Assembly: GCA_027064945.1 (NCBI GenBank) | Contig: JAMOPB010000445.1 | Location: forward strand, 1-6,721 | Direction of reading: 5' to 3' | From: Candidatus Cloacimonadota bacterium | GTDB lineage: Bacteria; Cloacimonadota; Cloacimonadia; Cloacimonadales; TCS61 | Length of the DNA: 6,721 nucleotides | Part shown: in pieces, positions 1 to 5,935 of the stretch | Position numbering within the stretch: the stretch's first letter is position 1 | Layout: each line of letters opens with the position of its first letter | Made by a program: the position numbers and the translations under genes | The notes under the pieces: generated by a model | What the model was told of the DNA's origin: nothing | What the model saw: the letters and a program-made list of their open reading frames with translations, nothing else | Database searches by the model: none

Positions 1-257
1 AATAGTCGGATATAAAAAGTGTAATAGAAGACACAATGTTAAAAAAAATGGAAACAGATAATAGCTTTGATTAATGCAGTAAAAAGCGCAAAAGCTATAG
101 CAGAGGAAAATTAAATAGCACAGTCCACAATTAATAAATAGCATTCAAATAATTTTAAAAGTAGTTTTATTAAAGCAAAAGACAATGTTAATCCCGGAGA
201 TTTAGAGTAAAAAAAAGTTACAGAAAAAACCGGATAATGCTATTTCCCAATTGCAAA

Positions 258-296
258 GCAACTTGCTAAGTTGCGGAAATGACAAGCTGGCAGCTT
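258..296. other. Two adjacent short hairpins
   Basis: GCAACTT (258-264) and AAGTTGC (268-274) form a perfect 7-bp stem with a 3-base loop. Ten bases later AAGCT (284-288) and AGCTT (292-296) form a 5-bp stem with loop GGC, inside a near-perfect palindrome. No clean T tract follows at once, although the sequence after 297 is pyrimidine-rich. They could be the remnant of a terminator for a gene left of the window or a structured border of the tandem repeat. Function is not shown by the sequence. Confidence 0.4.
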
Positions 297-305
297 ATTC
301 TACAT

Positions 306-389
306 TTTCACTTCTTACTTCCTACTGCTTACTCTTTACTCTTTACTTCTAACTCTTCACGCTTTACGCGTAACTTTTTACTCGTTACT
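306..389. repeat. Degenerate heptanucleotide tandem repeat, 12 units
   Basis: Twelve consecutive 7-base units lie in exact register with no insertion or deletion: TTTCACT, TCTTACT, TCCTACT, GCTTACT, CTTTACT, CTTTACT, TCTAACT, CTTCACG, CTTTACG, CGTAACT, TTTTACT, CGTTACT. The consensus is about YTTTACT. Positions 5 and 6 are A and C in every unit, and position 7 is T in ten and G in two. A possible thirteenth unit, TTCTACA (298-304), is offset by one base. The + strand is very pyrimidine-rich. A 10-bp palindrome, TTACGCGTAA, spans 364-373 across two unit borders. The array lies about 320 bases upstream of the operon start codon and is non-coding. Short heptamer arrays of this general kind are known from intergenic DNA of some bacteria, for example cyanobacterial STRR elements. 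I do not know this family. Confidence 0.85.
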
Positions 390-700
390 TTCTGCAATCC
401 AGTTCAACATACCAAAATTAAAAGTTATGGAATTTCATTATTAAGCTAAATGTAAAATTTTGCTAAAATAAGATTTACTGCATATTTGGGTTTAAATTCT
501 TAATTATTTATTAAAAAAAGGCAATAATCTCCTAAGATTGTTTCATTTATATACAAAGTTAAAACTATAATTCCCAATAGATTTAGTATAATTCTAATCT
601 CTAAAATCAGGCAAGATACATTTAACATTTGACAACATACAACTATCTTTCTGTTTTTGTGAAAACATTTTAAGAAATAGATATATATTCAAGATTAAGA

Positions 701-706
701 AAGGAG
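701..706 (+). promoter_or_regulatory. Shine-Dalgarno site of the 968-residue gene
   Basis: AAGGAG lies six bases before the ATG at 713. It fixes that start, which also places a clear signal peptide at the N terminus. Confidence 0.85.
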
Positions 707-712
707 TAGTTT

Positions 713-3619
713 ATGAAATTAAACTTAGGTAAGATAAGTAGCTTGTTGCTACTTGTAGTATCCTGCCTGCTACTAGTACCACAGAATTCATTTGCTGTTG
801 AAAACGAAGATTATATCGTTGAAAACTTACAAGCAAATGACATCCCTTATGACGATGGTGGTGGATTAGTATTAAGCTGGAAACCATTACCAAAAGAAAA
901 AAGAATTATTGAGTACCGTGTTTATCGTGGTGTAACTCCTGATTCTCTTTTCTACATTGGTAAGGTTGATGTTAATGTAAAAACTGGTGTTGCCGGCGAT
1001 GAGATGTTCTTTTATGATTCAGATTATAATGGCTTTGTAGGACTAGAAAGCCCTGCAAAACTTAAAAAAGAAGAACAACAACCGGATAATAGCCCACTTT
1101 ACCGTAGGTTCCCAAGAGATATCTCAGTAACTGGGCCACAATTAAAAAACTTTAGAATTCTTGGAGTAATCAACGAAGACGATTTTTATTATAAAAATAA
1201 AAAAGTTGAAATTACTAATGAAGACGGCGAAACCGAAGTTTATGCCGGATTAAAGTTAAGACATTTTTCAGGTATTTATAAAAAATTAATAGCCGGAAAA
1301 GAATATTTTTACACAGTTTTAGCAGTTACAGAATCACGTAGTTATATGCCTTATGCTGAACCTATTTCAGGAATTCCAATCGACAATGCTCCTGAGAAAA
1401 CTGAAGAATTCTATACTGTTTATGTAAAAGATGCAAACAGACTTCAATTTGAATGGAGTCGTGCTGCTTTCACAAGTGATCATACTAACCATAGCATCTA
1501 TATGCTGAATAAAGCTGATATTGAAAACTTTAATAAATATGTAGATGAACAGAAAAAAGTTGAATTAGATAAAGATTACCAACCTACAATCAAAGAAAAT
1601 CCTGCAAAACTCATTTTTAGCAGATATTGCGGTTATCCATACACACCAAGCAATACTGTTGCTGTAGAAATTAAAAACGGCAAAATTGTTGGGGAAAATA
1701 TTGATGTTGCAATCGATACAGAAAATATTGATCAATATGCTTTTGTTTTTTCACTTCAAGATAGAGCAGGATACGAAACATTTTCTGATTTATCTTATGC
1801 AGATAATGCTACAACAGCAGATCTTCCGGTTCTTCCTACTAAATGGAATGTAGAAGATAGACCTGATGATAAAGGTGATTATAATAGAATTACTTGGAAA
1901 AAGCCTGTTGTCTTCTTAACTAACACATCTTTCTTAAATGAAGATAAAACTAAACTCTTAGTAAACTATGATTTATTTACAAATGCTAACTACAAAGATA
2001 TTAAGAATGTTTTCTTCACTCTTTACGACGGAGATGAAAAAATAAAAACAATTAATGAGTTTTACCAAGATAAAAAGCTCGTTTACAAATTAAATAAACC
2101 ATCAAGTCGTCTTAAAATGGAAATAACTATTCGCACAAAAATAGATGATGATGAAAATTACACGTTTATGCAAGAGTTGATATTTGATGAAACTTCAAAA
2201 TCACTTCTTCCGGGTAAATTAACTTTTAAAGGTAATGAAGTAGATAAGTTTTCTTACTCAATTTACAAAAACAACTATAATAATGAAGAATGGCGCTTAT
2301 CTAAGAAAATGATGGGATATCAAAGAGAACTTCTTGATAACATCTCTTATAATGCACCTCATTATAAAGGAGTTAGCAAGTTTGATGCTGATAAAGGTTT
2401 ATTCTTAGTAAGCCCTACATTCTCAGTTAAAGGAGATGTGTCTTCTAACTTATATCAAACAGAACTTGAGAAAAGTATAGAAACATATCAAAAAAATATT
2501 GATGATTATAAACAAAAACTAGCAGAAGCTGAAACTGAAGATGAAAAAGCAGGTTATCAAGAAGCTATAGATTATTATCAAAATCAAATTGATCTAATCA
2601 AAAACGATGAGATTTTGAAAAAAGCAGCTGAGTATAATTCTGATAAACAAAGAATCAAATTCTTAAAAAAAGTAAAAAGCATAGGTGCTAGAGCGTTTAA
2701 ATATAAAATGGTAATGTCAGATGGAAAAGGGCATTTCTCTGAATCTGCTGTTTTCACAACAGATGAACCAAGAAAGTTTCCTTTCAATAAAGATATCACC
2801 AAATATTATCCGGAGCTTGGAAAAGAATATTTTTATCCTCTTCCAAACTGGTTTAGTACAGATAAAATTCCTGCTTTAATTGCTACATTAATCTTCGGTT
2901 CCATGGTTTTCTTCATGATTACTCAAGCAAAACGTGGTAAAGATCTTTATGTTAGACCAATTGCAGGTATTGAAGAAATCGATAACGCTATAGGACGTGC
3001 TACTGAGATGGGAAGACCTATCTTATTCGTTCCGGGATTATCAGGGATTAGTGATGTTGCAACTTTAGCCGGTCTTTCCATTTTAGGCCGTGTAGCTAAA
3101 AAAGCAGCAGAATATGACACAAGAATATTGGTTCCGGTTCGTGATTATATTGTTCTTCCGATTGCACAAGAGATCGTTAAAGAAGCTCACTTCGAAGCTG
3201 GAAGACCGGATAGTCATGATAAAAATAGTGTGTTCTTCATTACAACATCACAATTTGCATTCGTAGCTGGTGTGAACGGTGTAATGCTAAGAGAAAAAAC
3301 AGCAACAAACTTCTATATGGGTATGTTCTGGGCTGAAGCACTTATTATGACAGAAAACGGTTCATCTACCGGAGCTATTCAGATTGCCGGTACTGATGCA
3401 GTTACTCAGATACCATTCTTTATTACTACTTGCGATTATACACTTATTGGTGAAGAGCTTTATGCCGCATCCGCTTATCTAGCGAGAGAACCTCTTCAAT
3501 TAGGAACATTGAAAGCTGTAGATTATACTAAATTCTTAATTTTAGCTTTTATTGTAGTTGGTACAATTCTTTCAACTGCTCACGCTACTTTCCTTATTAA
3601 CGCGTTTCCAGAAAAATAG
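713..3619 (+). CDS. Exported FnIII-like / coiled-coil protein with transmembrane helix and C-terminal DUF6754 domain
   Basis: Function is unknown; this is probably the large subunit of an envelope complex. Residues 1-28 look like a signal peptide with likely cleavage after SFA (28). The VVSC at 15-18 resembles a lipobox but sits inside the hydrophobic core. FnIII-like sandwiches are suggested at about 43-222 (GGGLVLSWKPLP, EYRVYRG, then EYFYTVLAVTESRSY at 197-211) and 232-365 (LQFEWSR, YAFVFSLQDRAGYE). A third, irregular one starts near 372 (NRITWKKP) and appears to close at 659-684 (FKYKMVMSDGKGHFSES). Between these ends lies a charged coiled-coil segment at about 582-655. A transmembrane helix spans 719-737, followed by KRGK, so the N-terminal 700 residues should be outside and the rest inside. 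Residues about 745-938 resemble DUF6754 as I remember it (LYVRPI, LAGLSILGRVAKKAAEYD, LIGEELYAASAYL). A last hydrophobic helix is at 941-963. The DUF6754 name is from memory; the domain pattern is visible in the sequence. Confidence 0.9.
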   Translation: MKLNLGKISSLLLLVVSCLLLVPQNSFAVENEDYIVENLQANDIPYDDGGGLVLSWKPLPKEKRIIEYRVYRGVTPDSLFYIGKVDVNVKTGVAGDEMFFYDSDYNGFVGLESPAKLKKEEQQPDNSPLYRRFPRDISVTGPQLKNFRILGVINEDDFYYKNKKVEITNEDGETEVYAGLKLRHFSGIYKKLIAGKEYFYTVLAVTESRSYMPYAEPISGIPIDNAPEKTEEFYTVYVKDANRLQFEWSRAAFTSDHTNHSIYMLNKADIENFNKYVDEQKKVELDKDYQPTIKENPAKLIFSRYCGYPYTPSNTVAVEIKNGKIVGENIDVAIDTENIDQYAFVFSLQDRAGYETFSDLSYADNATTADLPVLPTKWNVEDRPDDKGDYNRITWKKPVVFLTNTSFLNEDKTKLLVNYDLFTNANYKDIKNVFFTLYDGDEKIKTINEFYQDKKLVYKLNKPSSRLKMEITIRTKIDDDENYTFMQELIFDETSKSLLPGKLTFKGNEVDKFSYSIYKNNYNNEEWRLSKKMMGYQRELLDNISYNAPHYKGVSKFDADKGLFLVSPTFSVKGDVSSNLYQTELEKSIETYQKNIDDYKQKLAEAETEDEKAGYQEAIDYYQNQIDLIKNDEILKKAAEYNSDKQRIKFLKKVKSIGARAFKYKMVMSDGKGHFSESAVFTTDEPRKFPFNKDITKYYPELGKEYFYPLPNWFSTDKIPALIATLIFGSMVFFMITQAKRGKDLYVRPIAGIEEIDNAIGRATEMGRPILFVPGLSGISDVATLAGLSILGRVAKKAAEYDTRILVPVRDYIVLPIAQEIVKEAHFEAGRPDSHDKNSVFFITTSQFAFVAGVNGVMLREKTATNFYMGMFWAEALIMTENGSSTGAIQIAGTDAVTQIPFFITTCDYTLIGEELYAASAYLAREPLQLGTLKAVDYTKFLILAFIVVGTILSTAHATFLINAFPEK

Positions 3620-3623
3620 GAGG
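3618..3623 (+). promoter_or_regulatory. Shine-Dalgarno site overlapping the upstream stop codon
   Basis: AGGAGG starts inside the TAG stop (3617-3619) of the preceding gene and ends four bases before the ATG at 3628. A ribosome terminating on the first gene sits on the start region of the second, which favours coupled translation. Confidence 0.85.
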
Positions 3624-3627
3624 ATAA

Positions 3628-4251
3628 ATGAAACGACAAATACCGTTAATTATCGTTATCACTCTGGGATTTTTGTTTGTATTACATTCATTTAGCCCTC
3701 ATGTGGTATCTCAAAACTTCTTCGAATGGTGGCAAGAATGGTCAAAAGCTATTTCACCATTTGCAGTTATTCTTGGTGTACTAAGTTTATTCATGGTTCA
3801 CGGACAAAAAATATCACATAAAGCACCTAACTGGCAATATAGTGTAATTACACTTAGTGGATTAGTTTTCACAGCTCTTTCAGGTTTCATTTGGGGTACC
3901 GAAGCAGGTACACCATACATGTGGCTTTTCAAAAACATCCAAATGCCGATGAGTGCTACAATGTTTGCTTTACTTGCTTTCTACATAGCTTCGGCAGCTT
4001 ATAAAGCGTTCCGTGCTCGTACTCCTGAAGCTACAGTATTGCTTCTTGCCGCAATTATTGTGATGTTAGGTCAAGTACCATTAGGAACAATGATTTCTAA
4101 ATGGATTCCCAAAACATCAACTTGGATTTTAAACGTTCCAAACCTAGCTTCAAAAAGAGCTATCATGATTGGTGTTGGTCTTGGAATGACAGCCACATCT
4201 CTTAAGATATTACTCGGAATCGAAAGAACGTATCTTGGTGGAGGAGATTAG
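3628..4251 (+). CDS. Polytopic membrane protein, about six transmembrane helices, unknown function
   Basis: The 207-residue product has hydrophobic segments at about 5-22, 42-58, 71-89, 106-125, 136-154 and 178-197. The first could be an uncleaved signal anchor. Loops are short. An aromatic and amphipathic stretch, FFEWWQEWSK (31-40), lies after the first helix. The loop YKAFRARTPEAT (125-136) is basic and is probably cytoplasmic by the positive-inside rule. Later segments read VMLGQVPLG (145-153), NVPNLASKRAIMIGVGLG (169-186) and LLGIERTYLGG (195-205). I remember similar patterns in uncharacterised proteins beside DUF6754 genes, mainly in Chloroflexota, but cannot check this here. No catalytic motif, ATP-binding site or known transporter signature is visible. 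It starts 8 bases after the DUF6754 gene, and its product is probably a membrane partner of that protein. The start is fixed by AGGAGG. Confidence 0.88.
   Translation: MKRQIPLIIVITLGFLFVLHSFSPHVVSQNFFEWWQEWSKAISPFAVILGVLSLFMVHGQKISHKAPNWQYSVITLSGLVFTALSGFIWGTEAGTPYMWLFKNIQMPMSATMFALLAFYIASAAYKAFRARTPEATVLLLAAIIVMLGQVPLGTMISKWIPKTSTWILNVPNLASKRAIMIGVGLGMTATSLKILLGIERTYLGGGD
4240..4246 (+). promoter_or_regulatory. Shine-Dalgarno site inside the preceding gene's last codons
   Basis: GGAGGAG lies in the codons for the terminal Gly-Gly-Asp of the previous protein and seven bases before the ATG at 4254. The ribosome site is thus buried in upstream coding sequence, which fits translational coupling. 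Confidence 0.8.
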
Positions 4252-4253
4252 AA

Positions 4254-5258
4254 ATGAACGAAAAAATTATAACCTTCTTTGATAAGATGCAAAAAGTTGA
4301 TCGTCGTGTTATCTATTTGATAGTGGCGCTTTCAATTATTATTCCCTTGGTGATTCCATTTAATTCACCAACATACACTAGTGAGCCTACTGAAAATATA
4401 TATCGTAAGATTGATTCTTTTGCAGGCGATCCTAATAAAGCAGTGCTTTTATCTTTCATGCATGATGCGTCAACAATGCCTGAATTATTCCCAATGGAAG
4501 TTGCAGTTTTACGCCATTGTTTTGAGCGTGATGTAAAAGTATTCACAATTTGTTTTACTCCTGCCGCTGCACCATTGGTAGATTATGCTATCAACACAGC
4601 TAAAGAAAATTATGATGTAAGTTCCGGAGTTGATTATCTTAACTTTGGTTACAAGCCATATTCTCTTTTCCTTCCAATCGTTTTAGGAATGGGTGAAGAT
4701 ATTTCTGAAGCAGTAGATACAGATTCTCAAGGACGTAAGATTAAAAATCTTGATATTATGAAAGGTATCAAAAACTATGATGACATGAACTTGGTAATTG
4801 ATTTTTCCGGTAGTGGTAGTGCATTATCTTGGGTAACTTATGCTCGTGCAAAATTTGGAGCTAATGTTGCTGCAGGTATCACCGCTGTGATGGTTGCTGA
4901 TAACTATCCATATCTGCAAACAGGTCAGCTTCTTGGAATGTTCCGCGGTTTAAAAGGTGCAGCAGAATATGAGAAATTAGTTGATGTATTTGCTTCATAT
5001 GAAAGTGAAGAATATCCAAACGGACGACCATTTAGTAAAGAAATATCTAAAAGCATCAATGTTCCTATCACAAAAGAAACAATTACTTATGTAGAAGATG
5101 GGCAAACAATAGATACCGGTATTCCTCTTAATTATAAATACAAGACCGCTAGGATCGGTATGAATGCACAATCTGTAGCACATATTATGATAATTGTGTT
5201 TATTTTGCTTGGAAACATCGGGTTCTTTGTTACCAGAAATAAGAATGAAAATTTATAG
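4254..5258 (+). CDS. Bitopic membrane protein with central alpha/beta-like extracytoplasmic domain, unknown function
   Basis: The 334-residue product has one helix near each end, at about 19-36 and 307-326. A basic N terminus (KMQKVDRR) and a short basic C-terminal tail (TRNKNENL) suggest both ends are cytoplasmic and residues 37-306 lie outside. The central part alternates hydrophobic strands with helices in a Rossmann-like manner. Examples are KAVLLSF (62-68), DVKVFTICF (93-101), MNLVIDFSGSGSA (178-190) and GITAVMVADNYPYL (208-221). The next stretch, TGQLLGMFRGLKGAAEYEKL (223-242), looks like the most conserved part. From memory, proteins with this layout and a GQLLG..GL.GAAEYE motif occur widely as uncharacterised proteins in Chloroflexota. 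No nucleotide-binding glycine loop or catalytic triad can be assigned. Weak resemblance to the DUF6754 domain of the first gene is noted under findings. It starts two bases after the previous stop. Confidence 0.88.
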   Translation: MNEKIITFFDKMQKVDRRVIYLIVALSIIIPLVIPFNSPTYTSEPTENIYRKIDSFAGDPNKAVLLSFMHDASTMPELFPMEVAVLRHCFERDVKVFTICFTPAAAPLVDYAINTAKENYDVSSGVDYLNFGYKPYSLFLPIVLGMGEDISEAVDTDSQGRKIKNLDIMKGIKNYDDMNLVIDFSGSGSALSWVTYARAKFGANVAAGITAVMVADNYPYLQTGQLLGMFRGLKGAAEYEKLVDVFASYESEEYPNGRPFSKEISKSINVPITKETITYVEDGQTIDTGIPLNYKYKTARIGMNAQSVAHIMIIVFILLGNIGFFVTRNKNENL

Positions 5259-5261
5259 GAG
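5257..5261 (+). promoter_or_regulatory. Shine-Dalgarno site overlapping the upstream stop codon
   Basis: AGGAG begins inside the TAG stop (5256-5258) of the preceding gene and ends six bases before the ATG at 5268. This is the same arrangement as at 3618-3623. Confidence 0.8.
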
Positions 5262-5267
5262 TACAAA

Positions 5268-5867
5268 ATGTTTGAAACAATCAGCAATACAGTTGCAGCG
5301 CTCTTAACGCTCAGCATTTTCTCATTCCTGTACAAAGATAACCCATTTTATAGATTCGCAGAGGCTCTTTTAGTTGGTGTATCAATGGGATATGCTATTC
5401 CATTGGTTTATGAAAATGCATTTATTCCTTATGTATATACACCAATATTTTTAGGTCATAGATTTATATTAATCATTCCTGCATTATTAGGTATCTTGTA
5501 CTCTTTCAGATTCTCTAAAAACCTTAGTTGGTTAGCTAGATATCCAATCGTATTCGGTATGGGTATTGTAGGTATGGGTGTTCCTATGTCTATTCACTCT
5601 TCTGTTCTCGTACAGATGAGAAGTGCAATGCTTCCACTAAATACTATTAATACAGTATTAATCTTTATCGGAACTGTAACAATCTTGTTATATTTCTTCT
5701 TTAGTAAAGATCACAAAGGTGTTTATGGAAAATTCACCAACGTTGGTGTTTGGTTTATGATGGTTGGTTTCGGTGCTTCTTTCGGTTATACCGTTATGGC
5801 TCGTATCTCACTATTAATCGGACGTATCCAATTCTTAGTTGGTGATTGGTTAGGATTGATAAAATAG
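5268..5867 (+). CDS. Polytopic membrane protein, about six transmembrane helices, unknown function
   Basis: The 199-residue product has hydrophobic segments at about 5-22, 30-48, 65-82, 91-112, 126-146 and 158-177. A further amphipathic stretch runs to 195. The short basic loop YSFRFSKNLSW (78-88) and the SKDHKGVYGK loop (146-155) are likely cytoplasmic. The C-terminal block around GYTVMARISLLIGRIQFL (173-190) is the most distinctive part. It places Arg179 and Arg186 in an otherwise apolar helix, seven residues apart and so on one face. I remember near-identical C termini in uncharacterised membrane proteins of Chloroflexota and other bacteria, but cannot confirm this. No enzyme motif is visible. 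It is the last gene of the operon, starts 9 bases after the previous stop, and is followed 20 bases later by the terminator hairpin. It is most simply a membrane subunit working with the other three products. Confidence 0.88.
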   Translation: MFETISNTVAALLTLSIFSFLYKDNPFYRFAEALLVGVSMGYAIPLVYENAFIPYVYTPIFLGHRFILIIPALLGILYSFRFSKNLSWLARYPIVFGMGIVGMGVPMSIHSSVLVQMRSAMLPLNTINTVLIFIGTVTILLYFFFSKDHKGVYGKFTNVGVWFMMVGFGASFGYTVMARISLLIGRIQFLVGDWLGLIK

Positions 5868-5887
5868 CTTAATTTGGCTAAACATAT

Positions 5888-5922
5888 AAAAGCAGCTTTT
5901 CAAAACGAAAAGCTGCTTTTTT
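5888..5922. terminator. Bidirectional intrinsic terminator between convergent genes
   Basis: AAAAGCAGCTTTTC (5888-5901) and GAAAAGCTGCTTTT (5907-5920) pair perfectly over 14 bp around the loop AAAAC. On the + strand the stem ends in a six-T run (5917-5922). On the - strand it ends in TTTTATAT. It starts 20 bases after the operon's last stop and lies 13 bases beyond the stop of the convergent glycosyltransferase, so it can serve both. Confidence 0.95.
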
Positions 5923-5935
5923 GTTATATAAAATT

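Larger units (their letters stand above)
1..712. other. Intergenic region without a supportable gene
   Basis: No reading frame of useful length with a start and a Shine-Dalgarno site exists here on either strand. Positions 1-250 are A-rich and broken by stops in all frames. One + frame (about 70-280) reads in protein-like stretches but carries four internal stops, about what chance predicts at this composition. Positions 258-296 hold two small hairpins and 306-389 a heptamer tandem repeat. About 430-700 is very A+T-rich and should contain the operon promoter and leader. TATAAT occurs at 587-592 and TTGACA at 629-634, but neither has a well-placed partner box, so no promoter is called. The upstream neighbour lies outside the window. 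Confidence 0.75.
713..5922 (+). other. Four-gene operon
   Basis: Four genes on one strand are separated by 8, 2 and 9 bases, each has its own strong Shine-Dalgarno site, and a hairpin terminator follows the last. No promoter or terminator can fit between them, so one transcript is expected. All four products are membrane-anchored. The spacing implies coordinated, possibly coupled translation. Confidence 0.88.

Noticed and set aside
70..282. A decayed coding frame on the + strand, reading in pieces such as NAVKSAKAIAEEN and KAKDNVNPGDLE with TAA or TAG between them
   Set aside because: All four internal stops could come from CAA or CAG by one change, which hints at a pseudogene. But four stops in about 70 codons is what chance predicts at this composition, and I recognise no protein family. 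A translated search of 1-290 would decide it.
306..389. CRISPR array
   Set aside because: The units are 7 bases and contiguous, with no spacers, so this is a simple tandem repeat.
587..634. Promoter boxes: TATAAT at 587-592 and TTGACA at 629-634
   Set aside because: TATAAT has no -35-like box at 16-18 bases, and TTGACA has no -10-like box at that distance downstream. In such AT-rich DNA single boxes are common by chance.
711..893. Antisense reading frame opposite the signal peptide region
   Set aside because: It mirrors a well-supported gene, lacks a Shine-Dalgarno site and has a low-complexity His-rich product. The antisense frames at 2584-2802, 4313-4546, 4995-5183 and 5132-5335 are rejected for the same overlap reason.
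3017..3478. A defence or toxin effector (TIR, nuclease, caspase) hidden in the DUF6754 region
   Set aside because: I see no TIR, caspase or nuclease catalytic pattern, and the surroundings are membrane subunits without immunity markers.
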